DNA of 59,577 bases, taken from Vineibacter terrae (lineage in GTDB: Bacteria > Pseudomonadota > Alphaproteobacteria > Reyranellales > Reyranellaceae). The position numbers and the translations under genes were made by a program. Within the stretch, counting starts at the first letter, position 1. Every line of letters begins with the position of its first letter. Below the pieces are notes generated by a model. That model was not told where the DNA came from. It saw nothing but the letters and a program-made list of their open reading frames with translations, and made no database searches. Below, in pieces: positions 16,957-25,436 of this stretch. Where the stretch lies: contig NZ_VDUZ01000053.1 in NCBI RefSeq assembly GCF_008039615.1, positions 1 through 59,577 on the forward strand, read 5' to 3'.

Positions 16957-17700
16957 ATGTCCCACCGCGCAGCGCCATTGACGGAAGCCATCGCCATGCC
17001 GCTGCGCACGGGGTGCCGGCATGGCCGGGGCCGCCGGTGGGCATGGGCCGTGGGCATCCTCCTGCTCGTCGCGCTGGCAGTCGTCGGCGTGCTGTCGCCG
17101 GTGGGGACATGGATAGAGGGCTTCCGCGGCTGGGTTGAGCAATTCGGCGCCTGGGGCGTTGCCGTCTTCGCGTTGGCGTACGTGCTGGCGACGATCGCGC
17201 TGCTGCCTTGCGCACCGCTGTCGATCGTCGCCGGCCTGGCCTACGGCATCTGGGCCTTTCCGCTGGTGATCGCATCCGCCATGACAGGCGCCTCGCTGGC
17301 GTTCCACATCGGCCGCCACCTGGCTCGGAACCGCGTACGGTCGTGGGCCCAGGATCACCCCCGCGGTGCCGCCGTGATCGACGCCGTGGGCGAGCAGGGC
17401 TGGAAGATCGTCCTGCTGCTGCGGCTGAGCCCGCTCGTGCCCTTCAACGTGCAGAACTACCTGTTCGGCATCACCAGCATCCGCTTCGCGCACTACGCCG
17501 TCGCCACCGCCATCGGCATCCTGCCCGGCGCCGCATTGTTCATTTCCGTCGGCGCCTTCGGCCACGGCGCCGAGGATGACGAGGGCAGGATCCTGAACTG
17601 GCTCCTCTTCGGCGTCGGCCTGGCGGCAACGGCCCTGGCGGCGGTCCTGGTATCGCGCACCGTCATGGCGAAGCTGCGGGAAACGAAAGCGGCTCCTTAG
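16957..17700 (+). CDS. TVP38/TMEM64 (DedA superfamily) membrane protein
   Basis: A 247-residue inner-membrane protein. After a basic N terminus come a first helix at about 30-48, a re-entrant segment with LLPCAPLSIVAGLAYG, the conserved RLSPLVPFNVQNYLFG loop and further helices. These are the hallmarks of the SNARE-associated/VTT domain (PF09335). Family members act as proton-linked lipid scramblases or transporters that affect undecaprenyl phosphate recycling and envelope stress. ATG 16957 follows GAGGAGGAGCCG; a downstream ATG at 16996 is the alternative. The gene stands alone, followed by a hairpin repeat and a convergent dehydrogenase. Confidence 0.88.
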   Translation: MSHRAAPLTEAIAMPLRTGCRHGRGRRWAWAVGILLLVALAVVGVLSPVGTWIEGFRGWVEQFGAWGVAVFALAYVLATIALLPCAPLSIVAGLAYGIWAFPLVIASAMTGASLAFHIGRHLARNRVRSWAQDHPRGAAVIDAVGEQGWKIVLLLRLSPLVPFNVQNYLFGITSIRFAHYAVATAIGILPGAALFISVGAFGHGAEDDEGRILNWLLFGVGLAATALAAVLVSRTVMAKLRETKAAP

Positions 17701-17710
17701 CACTGTCTAC

Positions 17711-17797
17711 CGTCATCCCGGGCGTAGCGAGGGATCTCCTGCGAAAGACGCACGGTGCGCCATTCATGGGAGATCCCTCACTGCGTTCGGGATGACA
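17711..17797. repeat. Palindromic repeat, family A
   Basis: Inverted repeat with arms starting CGTCATCCCGGGCGTAGCGA and ending CTGCGTTCGGGATGACA, around a core containing GACGCACGGTGCGCCATTCA. It fills the gap between the convergent genes ending at 17700 and 17815. Confidence 0.9.
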
Positions 17798-17814
17798 GGT
17801 GTGTCAGCCACCAG

Positions 17815-18978
17815 TCACGCCCAGACCTGCCGGTACAGCTCCACGATCTCGTCCCTGGTCGGCACGCGCGGATTGTTGTTGGGCGAGCCCGAGGCCAGCG
17901 CCTGCTCGGCCATGGTCGGCATCAGGCTCATGTACCTGGCCTCGTCGATGCCGTAGGCCTTGGGCGTCGGCACCTTCAGGTCGGCGTTCAGCGATCGCAG
18001 CGCGTCCAGCAGCATGGCCACGGCCGTCTGGTCCGAGACATCGTCGCCGGCGATGCCCATGACCCGGGCGCAATCGGCGTAGCGGCCCAGCGCCGCGCCG
18101 GCCGAGAACGCGGTGATCGCCGGCAGGAGCATCGCGTTGCTCAGTCCGTGCGGCACGTGGAAGAACGCGCCGATCGGCCGGCTCATGCCGTGCACCAGCG
18201 CCACGGAGGAGTTCGAGAACGCCATGCCGGCCTGGGTGGCGGCCAGCATCATCGCCTCGCGCGCGGCGCGGTTCTGCGGCTCGGCGCACACGGCGCGGAT
18301 GTTGCGGTAGATCGTCGCCATGGCCGTGCGCGCCAGGGCATCGGCGTGCGGGCTGGCGCGCTTGCTGACATAGGCCTCGATGGCGTGGGTCAGCGAGTCG
18401 ATGGCGGTGTCGGCGGTGAGCCGGTAGGGCTTGGTCAGCGTCAGCTCGTAGTCGACGATGGCGGCGGCGGCCATGCAGGGCACGCCCGCGATCAGCATCT
18501 TTTCGTCAGTCTCGGTGTCGGTGATGATGGTGAAGCGCGTCACCTCCGAGCCGGTGCCGGCCGTGGTCGGGATCGCCACCAGCGGCAGGCCCTGCCTGGG
18601 GATCGGGTTGGGCACCTTGTACTGGCGCATCCGCCCGCCATTGGCGGCCAGCACGCTCATCGCCTTGGCAGTGTCGATGGGCGATCCGCCGCCGAAGGCG
18701 ACCAGGCTGTCATAGCCGCCGGCCTGCAGCCGCGCGACACCGGCTTCGACGACGTCGGTCGTCGGGTCCTCGATCGTATCCGAGAAGACGTCGAAGGCGA
18801 CGCCGGCCTTGGCCAGCGGATCGGTCACGGCCGTGAGCTTGCCGCTCGACACCATGAACTTGTCGGTGACGACCAGGGCCCGTGTGCCGCCGACCTGCTT
18901 CAGCACGTCGGCAACCTGTGCGACGGCGCCGCCGCCGATCACGATCATCCGTGGCGTGAGGATCGTGGCGATGGTCAT
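17815..18978 (-). CDS. Iron-containing (group III) alcohol dehydrogenase
   Basis: A 387-residue NAD-dependent dehydrogenase. The cofactor site GGGSPIDTAKA lies near residue 96 and TTAGTGSEVT near 138. The iron ligands are expected at the Asp of AAIVDYELT, the His of SLTHAIEAY and the His residues in GAFFHVPHGLSNA. Length matches the family. ATG 18978 has GGAGG about 7 nt upstream. It lies divergent from an ABC solute-binding protein, so both may belong to one catabolic unit. Related enzymes oxidise 1,3-propanediol, butanol, lactaldehyde or maleylacetate; the substrate is not determinable. Confidence 0.92.
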   Translation of the reverse strand: MTIATILTPRMIVIGGGAVAQVADVLKQVGGTRALVVTDKFMVSSGKLTAVTDPLAKAGVAFDVFSDTIEDPTTDVVEAGVARLQAGGYDSLVAFGGGSPIDTAKAMSVLAANGGRMRQYKVPNPIPRQGLPLVAIPTTAGTGSEVTRFTIITDTETDEKMLIAGVPCMAAAAIVDYELTLTKPYRLTADTAIDSLTHAIEAYVSKRASPHADALARTAMATIYRNIRAVCAEPQNRAAREAMMLAATQAGMAFSNSSVALVHGMSRPIGAFFHVPHGLSNAMLLPAITAFSAGAALGRYADCARVMGIAGDDVSDQTAVAMLLDALRSLNADLKVPTPKAYGIDEARYMSLMPTMAEQALASGSPNNNPRVPTRDEIVELYRQVWA

Positions 18979-19174
18979 GGGCAGGCCTCCTTGTCCCCGT
19001 GGTAACAAACTGGGCGCTGAATCTAGCTGATCCGCTGCCGAAAAGAAGCACCCGAACCCGGCCCGGTGGGCCTTGCCGATCTCCGCCAGCCGCGCCACGC
19101 TCCCAGCCGTTCGCCCCCTCCCATGACAACCGGCGTTCAAGCCGCAACGATCAGCAAATCGGGAGGAACACGGC

Positions 19175-20746
19175 ATGCGATGGATCCGATTCCTGGCGCT
19201 GGCGCTCGCCACGACGCTGGCGGCGGGCAGCGCCGACGCCCAGACCACCCTGCGCGTCGTCATGCACTCCGACCTGAAGGTCATCGACCCGGTCTGGACC
19301 ACGGCCTACATCGTGCGCAACCACGGCTACATGATCTACGACACGCTGTTCGCGCTCGACGCCAAGCTGCAGGTCCAGCCGCAGATGGTGGACACGTGGA
19401 GCGTCGCCGACGACAAGGTCACCTACACCTTCAGGCTGCGCGACGGGCTGGAATGGCACGATGGCCAACCCGTCACCAGCGACGACGTCATCCCTTCGAT
19501 CAGGCGCTGGGCCGCCCGCGATCCCCTTGGCCAGCTCATGATGGCCGTCGTGCAGGAGATGGCCGCCGTCGATGCCCGGACGTTCCGCGTGGTGCTGAAG
19601 GAGCCGTCGGGCCTGCTGATGATGGGAATCTCGAAGCCGTCCGGCAACGCCCTGTTCATCATGCCCAGGCGGGTGGCCGAGACCGACCCCTTCACGCAGA
19701 TATCGGACACGACCGGCTCCGGCCCCTTCATCTTCAAGAAGGACGAGTGGAAGCCTGGCGACAGGACTGTCTACATCAAGAACCCGAAATACCGCCCCCG
19801 CGCGGAGCCGCCCTCGGGTCTGGCCGGCGGCAAGGTCGCCAAGGTCGACCGCGTCGAGTGGCTGGCGATCTCCGACCAGCAGACTGCCGTCAACGCGCTG
19901 GTGAACCGCGAAATCGACATGATCGAGACGCCGCAGCACGACCTGTTCGGGCTGCTGACCAAGGATCCCAGCATCGAGCTGGTCAACACCAACCCGCTCG
20001 GCCTGCAATACATCTTCCGCTACAACGTACTGCACAAGCCGTTCGACAACCCGAAGATCCGCCAGGCGCTGTTCTACGCCTTCAACCAGCAGGACTTCCT
20101 CAACGGCGTGATCGGCGACCCGAAGTACTACAAGACCTGCAAGGCCATGTTCATGTGCGACACGCCCTTCGCCTCGACCAAGGGCTGGGAGGACAAGCTC
20201 GACTCGAACATGGAGAAGGCCAGGGCGCTGTTGAAGGAAGGCGGCTATGACGGCACGCCCGTGGTCCTGCTGGGGACCACCGACCTCCAGGTGCTCAACA
20301 ACCTCGCGCCGGTGGCCAAGTCGCTGATGGAACGTGCCGGCATGAAGGTCGACATGCAGCAGATGGACTGGTCCACGCTGGTGTCACGCCGCGCCAAGAA
20401 GGACCCGCCGGCACAGGGCGGCTGGAACGCGCTGCTGACCGCGACGGCCTCCGTCGACATCGTGAACCCGCTGATCAACGCCTTCGTCAACGCCTCTTGC
20501 GACGGCGCCTGGTTCGGCTGGGCCTGCGATCGGGAGCTGGTCGCGCTGCGCGGACGGTTCGCGCGCGCCCCGGACCTCGCGACGCAGCAGCAGATCGCCG
20601 AGGCGATCCAGCTGCGGGCCGTCGAGTACCCGACGCACGTGTTCCTCGGCCAGTGGTACCAGCCGATCGCACGCCGCAAGTCCGTCACCGGCAACATCGA
20701 GTCGGCGGTGCCGGTGTTCTGGAACGTCGAGAAGAACGAGAAGTGA
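19175..20746 (+). CDS. Orphan ABC transporter solute-binding protein, family 5
   Basis: A 523-residue periplasmic binding protein with a Sec signal peptide (LALALATTLAAGSADAQ, cleavage near residue 22), then the SBP_bac_5 fold with EWHDGQPVTSDDV near residue 90 and RQALFYAFNQQDF near 300. These proteins deliver oligopeptides, opines or other solutes to Dpp-type permeases. No permease or ATPase gene is adjacent. A clear paralog with the same DPVWTTAY start region is the first gene of the full Dpp-type operon at 51765. It may share that transporter. GGGAGGAACACGGC precedes ATG 19175. It is divergent from the alcohol dehydrogenase. Confidence 0.92.
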   Translation: MRWIRFLALALATTLAAGSADAQTTLRVVMHSDLKVIDPVWTTAYIVRNHGYMIYDTLFALDAKLQVQPQMVDTWSVADDKVTYTFRLRDGLEWHDGQPVTSDDVIPSIRRWAARDPLGQLMMAVVQEMAAVDARTFRVVLKEPSGLLMMGISKPSGNALFIMPRRVAETDPFTQISDTTGSGPFIFKKDEWKPGDRTVYIKNPKYRPRAEPPSGLAGGKVAKVDRVEWLAISDQQTAVNALVNREIDMIETPQHDLFGLLTKDPSIELVNTNPLGLQYIFRYNVLHKPFDNPKIRQALFYAFNQQDFLNGVIGDPKYYKTCKAMFMCDTPFASTKGWEDKLDSNMEKARALLKEGGYDGTPVVLLGTTDLQVLNNLAPVAKSLMERAGMKVDMQQMDWSTLVSRRAKKDPPAQGGWNALLTATASVDIVNPLINAFVNASCDGAWFGWACDRELVALRGRFARAPDLATQQQIAEAIQLRAVEYPTHVFLGQWYQPIARRKSVTGNIESAVPVFWNVEKNEK

Positions 20747-20754
20747 TGCGCAAT

Positions 20755-20903
20755 ACCCCTCTCCCGCTGCGCGGGAGAGGGAGGGGCCCGTTGCGCGAAG
20801 CGCAATGGGAGGGTGAGGGGCCAAGGACGCGGCGTTTCGCGTGGCTCCCCTCACCCGTCGAGCGCTACGCGCTCGCCGACCTCTCCCGCCTGCGGGAGAG
20901 GTG
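20755..20903. repeat. Compound inverted repeat, family D
   Basis: A set of nested palindromes: CTCTCCCGC/GCGGGAGAG type arms at both ends, GGGTGAGGGG paired with CCCCTCACCC inside, and small hairpins such as TTGCGCGAAGCGCAA. It fills the space between convergent genes ending at 20746 and 20909. The arm sequences differ from families A and B. Confidence 0.8.
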
Positions 20904-20908
20904 AAGGC

Positions 20909-22405
20909 TCAGTGCCGCGCCTTGAAGTGGAACTCGGCGCCGCTGCGGATGCCGGTCGGCCAGCGGGCGCTCACGGTCTTCAGCTTGGTGTAGAAGCGCA
21001 CGCCTTCCATGCCGTAGATGCCGTGATCGCCGAAGACCGAGGCCTTCCAGCCGCCGAACGAGTGATAGGCCACCGGCACCGGGATCGGCACGTTGACGCC
21101 GACCATGCCGATCTTGACGTTGTTGGCGAAGGCGCGCGCCGAATCGCCGTCGCGGGTGAAGATCGCGGTGCCGTTGCCGTAGGCGTGGTCATTGACCAGC
21201 TTGATGGCATCGTCGAAGCCCTTGGCGCGCACGATCGACAGCACCGGCCCGAAGATCTCGTCCTTGTAGATCGTCATGTCGGGCGTGACGTTGTCGAACA
21301 GGCAGCCACCCATGAAGTTGCCGTTCTCGTAGCCCTGCAGCTTCAGCTCGCGGCCGTCGACCACCAGCTTGGCGCCTTCCTTGACGCCCAGGTCGACATA
21401 GCCCTTCACCTTGTCGAGGTGCTGGCGCGTCACCAGCGGGCCCATCTCCGACTGCGGATCCAGGCCCGGGCCGACCTTCAGCGCCTGCACCCGCGGCACC
21501 AGCTTCTCGATCAGCTTGTCACCCACGTCGCCGACCGCCACGGCGACCGAGATCGCCATGCAGCGCTCGCCGGCGGCGCCGTAGCCGGCGCCGATCAGGG
21601 CGTCGGTGGTCTGGTCGAGGTCGGCGTCGGGCATCACCACCATGTGGTTCTTGGCGCCGCACAGCGCCTGCACGCGCTTATCGTGCTGTGTGCCGGTGTG
21701 GTAGACGTAGCGGCCGATGGCGGTCGAGCCGACGAAGCTGATCGCCGGCACGTCGGGATGCGTGAGCAGCGCATCGACGGCTTCCTTGTCGCCGTTGATG
21801 GCCTGGAAGATGCCGGCCGGCACGCCCGCCTCGGCGAACAGCTCGGTCAGCAGCATCGGCGCGCTGGGATCCTTCTCGGACGGCTTGAGGATGAAGGCGT
21901 TGCCGCAGGCCACGGCCATGGCGCCCATCCAGCACGGAATCATGATCGGGAAGTTGAACGGCGTGATGCCGGCCACGACGCCCAGCGGCTGGCGCATCGA
22001 CCAGGCGTCCATATCGGTGGCGATCTGCTCGGTGTAGTCGCCGCGCATATGGTGGGCGATGCCGCAGGCGAACTCCACCACCTCCAGGCCGCGGCCGACC
22101 TCGCCCTTGGCGTCGTCGAACGTCTTGCCGTGCTCCAGGGTCAGCAGGCGCGCGATGTCGTCGAGGCGCTTCTCGATCAGGTCCTTGACCTTGAACATCA
22201 CCCGGGCGCGCCGCAGCGGCGGCATGGCGCCCCAGGCGAGCTGGGCGTTCTTGGCGACCTGCACGGCCGCATCGACCTCGGCGGCGCTGGCGAGCGCAAC
22301 CCGGGCCGTCTTCTCGCCGGTGGCCGGGTTGAACACGTCGCCGAAACGGCCGCTGCCGCCGGGAACGTTCTTGCCGTTGATGAAATGCCCGATCTGGCTG
22401 GCCAT
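20909..22405 (-). CDS. mmsA: Methylmalonate-semialdehyde dehydrogenase (CoA-acylating)
   Basis: A 498-residue aldehyde dehydrogenase that converts methylmalonate semialdehyde to propionyl-CoA (and malonate semialdehyde to acetyl-CoA) in valine and inositol catabolism. The N terminus GHFINGKNVPG, the active-site stretch GERCMAISVAV with nucleophile Cys282, and GITPFNFPIMIP are specific to the MmsA branch. The C-terminal AYHSFGGWKASVFGDHG also matches. Start ATG 22405 follows GGAGGGAAAG. No other valine or inositol genes flank it; it is divergent from a TTC38-like gene, 196 bp apart. Confidence 0.95.
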   Translation of the reverse strand: MASQIGHFINGKNVPGGSGRFGDVFNPATGEKTARVALASAAEVDAAVQVAKNAQLAWGAMPPLRRARVMFKVKDLIEKRLDDIARLLTLEHGKTFDDAKGEVGRGLEVVEFACGIAHHMRGDYTEQIATDMDAWSMRQPLGVVAGITPFNFPIMIPCWMGAMAVACGNAFILKPSEKDPSAPMLLTELFAEAGVPAGIFQAINGDKEAVDALLTHPDVPAISFVGSTAIGRYVYHTGTQHDKRVQALCGAKNHMVVMPDADLDQTTDALIGAGYGAAGERCMAISVAVAVGDVGDKLIEKLVPRVQALKVGPGLDPQSEMGPLVTRQHLDKVKGYVDLGVKEGAKLVVDGRELKLQGYENGNFMGGCLFDNVTPDMTIYKDEIFGPVLSIVRAKGFDDAIKLVNDHAYGNGTAIFTRDGDSARAFANNVKIGMVGVNVPIPVPVAYHSFGGWKASVFGDHGIYGMEGVRFYTKLKTVSARWPTGIRSGAEFHFKARH

Positions 22406-22601
22406 CTTTCCCTCCGCAGAACACAAGCCACAGGCGGCCGAAACCGCTGGATTGGCTCGGAAACTAGCAGCGGCGACCGGCCTGTGGAAGCGGCGCGACG
22501 GCGCGTTTTCGCCGCGCCCTCGCATCGGACTGCCGCCCGATCTCGACTTGGGCCGCAGCGCATGGTTAGGTTCAGGTCCGGAAGGATATCATCAAGCCGA
22601 C

Positions 22602-23984
22602 ATGCTCACCGATTCCCAGGGCCTGCCCGTCGCCAATGCCGATGCGAGCGCGATCAAGGCCCTCGACCATGTGCTCGGCCAATGGCTCGGCTACGGCAAG
22701 GATTTCGCGCCGTTCATGATGCTGGCGGCGCACGCCACCGGCGTGCCGCTGGTGCAGATGCAGGCGGCGGCGCTCAACATCACCATGGACGACCCGGCCG
22801 CGCACCGTGCCGCCGGCGGCCAGATCGCGTTGGCCGAAGCCCGCGCCGCCGACATGACCGAGCGCGAGCGCACCTGGCTGCGCGGCCTGTCGGCGTGGCA
22901 CGGCGGCACGCTGGACGCCGCGGCGGGCGCGTTCGACGACCTCGCCCGCGCCTGGCCGCGCGACCTGTTCGCCGCCAAGCTGGCGCAGCTGCTGTACTTC
23001 AACCAGGGTGACGCCGAAGGCATGCTGCGCGTCGCCGACATGATCGTGCCGGCCAATGACGGCAACGGCTTTGTGCACGGCATGCGGGCCTTCGCGCTGG
23101 AGGAGATGAACCGGCTCGAGGAGGCCGAGGAGGAAGCACGCCGGGCCGTCGCCATCAACCGCAACGACCCCTGGGCGCACCATGCCGGCGCGCATGTGAT
23201 GGAGACCCAGGGCCGGCTCGACGACGGCATCGCCTGGATGGAAGGGCTGGCCGATACCTGGGATGCCTGCAATTCCTTCATGTACACCCACAACTGGTGG
23301 CACACGGCGCTGTTCCATATCGACAGCGAGCGCACCGATGCGGCGCTGGCGCTATACGACCAGCGCGTCTGGGGCGCGTGGAAGGAGTTCTGCCAGGACC
23401 AGATCAACGCCGTCTCGCTGCTGGCCCGCCTGGAGCTGCGCGGCGTCGATGTCGGAGCACGCTGGCAGGACCTCGCCGCCTACCTGCTGCCGCGCCTGCA
23501 CGAGCATTTCTCGCCGTTCCTGGACCTGCAGTATCTCTACGGCCTGGCCCGCGCCGGCGAGAATGCCGCCGTGACGGAGATGCTGGCCAGCCTCGAGGAT
23601 CGCGCCGTCCGCGCCCGCCCGTTCGAGCGCACGGCCTGGGTCGAGGCGGCGGTGCCGGCGGCGCACGGCCTGGCGGCGCACGCCAAGGGCGACTGGGCGA
23701 TGGCGGCGCAGCTGCTGGGCGAGTCCCTGCCCCACCTGCAGACGATCGGCGGCAGCCATGCGCAGCGGGCGCTGTTCGGCGCGCTGTGGCTCGACGCGTT
23801 GATCAAGGCGGAATGGAACGACCGGGCCCTGGCCGAGCTGCTGGCCAACGACCACGACCGCGGCAACATCGCCCACACCAAGCGCGACCTCGCCACGATC
23901 TACACGCGGCTGGGCCGGGCCGAGGATGCGCTCACCGCCCGCCAGCAGGCCGAGCGGCTCGCGCGGCACTACCGCGCCACCTGA
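22602..23984 (+). CDS. TTC38-like tetratricopeptide repeat protein
   Basis: A 460-residue soluble helical protein built from TPR-like repeats. The central segments AHHAGAHVMETQGRLDDGI and HNWWHTALFHID are the diagnostic core of the tetratricopeptide repeat protein 38 family found in bacteria and animals, whose biochemical role is poorly known. Length matches the family. ATG 22602 is preceded by GGAAGGATATC. The next gene, an amidase, starts 25 bp downstream with a good ribosome binding site, so both are probably co-transcribed with the second amidase. Function is not assigned. Confidence 0.88.
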   Translation: MLTDSQGLPVANADASAIKALDHVLGQWLGYGKDFAPFMMLAAHATGVPLVQMQAAALNITMDDPAAHRAAGGQIALAEARAADMTERERTWLRGLSAWHGGTLDAAAGAFDDLARAWPRDLFAAKLAQLLYFNQGDAEGMLRVADMIVPANDGNGFVHGMRAFALEEMNRLEEAEEEARRAVAINRNDPWAHHAGAHVMETQGRLDDGIAWMEGLADTWDACNSFMYTHNWWHTALFHIDSERTDAALALYDQRVWGAWKEFCQDQINAVSLLARLELRGVDVGARWQDLAAYLLPRLHEHFSPFLDLQYLYGLARAGENAAVTEMLASLEDRAVRARPFERTAWVEAAVPAAHGLAAHAKGDWAMAAQLLGESLPHLQTIGGSHAQRALFGALWLDALIKAEWNDRALAELLANDHDRGNIAHTKRDLATIYTRLGRAEDALTARQQAERLARHYRAT

Positions 23985-24009
23985 CAGGGGCCAGAGCGAA
24001 GGAGATCCC

Positions 24010-25416
24010 GTGACGTCCGACCTCACCCGTGCCACCGCGGCCGAGCTGGCGGCCTTGTACCGCAAGGGCAAGGCCTCGCCGGTCGAAGCGCTGAAGGCGA
24101 TCCTGGCCCGCGCCGAGACCGTGAACCCGCGGCTGAACGCCCTTTGCCTGATCGACGCCGAGCCGGCGCTGAAGGCCGCCACGGCATCGGAGAAGCGGTG
24201 GAAGAAGGGCGAGACGCTGTCGGCGATCGACGGCGTGCCGGTCTCGATCAAAGAGCTGGTGCGAGTCAAGGGCTGGCCGACCCTGATGGGATCGAAGGCG
24301 GTCGATCCGCATCAGCCCTGGACCGAGGACGCGCCCGCGGTGCAGCGGCTGCGCGAGGCAGGCGCGGTGATCTTCGCGCAGTCGACGTCACCGGAATACG
24401 GGCACAAGGGCGTGACCGAGAGCCCGCTGCGCGGCGTCACGCGCAACCCCTGGGATCTCGAGCGCACGTCAGGCGGCTCCTCGGGCGGCGCCGGCGCCGC
24501 CGTGGTGGCCGGGCTGGGGCCGCTGGCGATCGGCACCGACGGCGGCGGCTCGATACGCCTGCCGGCCAGCTTCTGCGGCATCGTCGGGCACAAGCCGACC
24601 TTCGGGCGGGTCGCCGCCTGGCCGCCCAGCGTCAACGGCGATCTCGCCAACACCGGGCCGATGACGCGCACGGTCGAGGATTGCGCGCTGATGATGAACG
24701 TCATCGCCCGCCCCGATATGCGTGATCCGACCTCGCTGCCGGCCGACGACGTCGACTACGTCAAGAAGCTCGACGGCAAGGTGAAGAAGCTGAAGGTCGG
24801 CCTGGTGCTGAAGTTCGGCGACCACCATCTCGACCCGGAGGTCGGCGCCCTGGTCGCGAAGGCGGCCCGGACGTTCGAGAAGCTGGGATGCGAGGTCGAG
24901 GAAGCGACGCCCGACCTGGGCGGCGTCGACGGCCGCAAGATCTTCGGCATCCATTGGCTGTGCTTCGTGCAGCGCGTGCTGCAGATGTTCCCGCCCGAGA
25001 AGCACGCGCTGCTTGATCCGACGCTGCTGGCGATGGCGCGTGACGGCGCGAAATACAGCTCGGCCGACCTCGTCGCGGCGATGGCGGACCGCCGCACCTT
25101 GTCGCTGGGCTGGAACCGCTTCCTCGCGGCCTATGACCTGCTGCTCTGCCCCACCCTGGCCGTGCCGGCCTTCGATGTCGGCCGGATGGCGCCGGCGCTG
25201 GCCGACGGCACGCCCAACACGCAGTGGTCGCCCTACACCCATCATTTCAACCTGTCGCGGCATCCGTCGGCCAGCGTCCCCTGCGGCCTGACCAAATCGG
25301 GGCTCCCGGTCGGCTTGATGATCACCGCGGGGCACTACCGTGACGCGCTGGTGCTGCGCGCGGCGCATCACTATCAGGCGGCGGCGCCGCTCAAGACGCC
25401 TGCATTGCCGGCGTAA
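24010..25416 (+). CDS. Amidase (amidase signature family), first of a pair
   Basis: A 468-residue amidase signature enzyme starting at GTG 24010 with GAAGGAG 5 nt upstream. The Ser-cisSer-Lys triad is visible: Lys in PVSIKELV (about residue 81), the cis-Ser in SGGSSGGAGAA, and the nucleophile in GTDGGGSIRLP. It hydrolyses an unknown amide to a carboxylate and ammonia. It lies directly upstream of a paralogous amidase (20 bp gap) and downstream of the TTC38-like gene. It lacks GatA's partners, so it is not a tRNA amidotransferase subunit. Confidence 0.92.
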   Translation: MTSDLTRATAAELAALYRKGKASPVEALKAILARAETVNPRLNALCLIDAEPALKAATASEKRWKKGETLSAIDGVPVSIKELVRVKGWPTLMGSKAVDPHQPWTEDAPAVQRLREAGAVIFAQSTSPEYGHKGVTESPLRGVTRNPWDLERTSGGSSGGAGAAVVAGLGPLAIGTDGGGSIRLPASFCGIVGHKPTFGRVAAWPPSVNGDLANTGPMTRTVEDCALMMNVIARPDMRDPTSLPADDVDYVKKLDGKVKKLKVGLVLKFGDHHLDPEVGALVAKAARTFEKLGCEVEEATPDLGGVDGRKIFGIHWLCFVQRVLQMFPPEKHALLDPTLLAMARDGAKYSSADLVAAMADRRTLSLGWNRFLAAYDLLLCPTLAVPAFDVGRMAPALADGTPNTQWSPYTHHFNLSRHPSASVPCGLTKSGLPVGLMITAGHYRDALVLRAAHHYQAAAPLKTPALPA

Positions 25417-25436
25417 CGACACCAGGGGGAGCAAGC

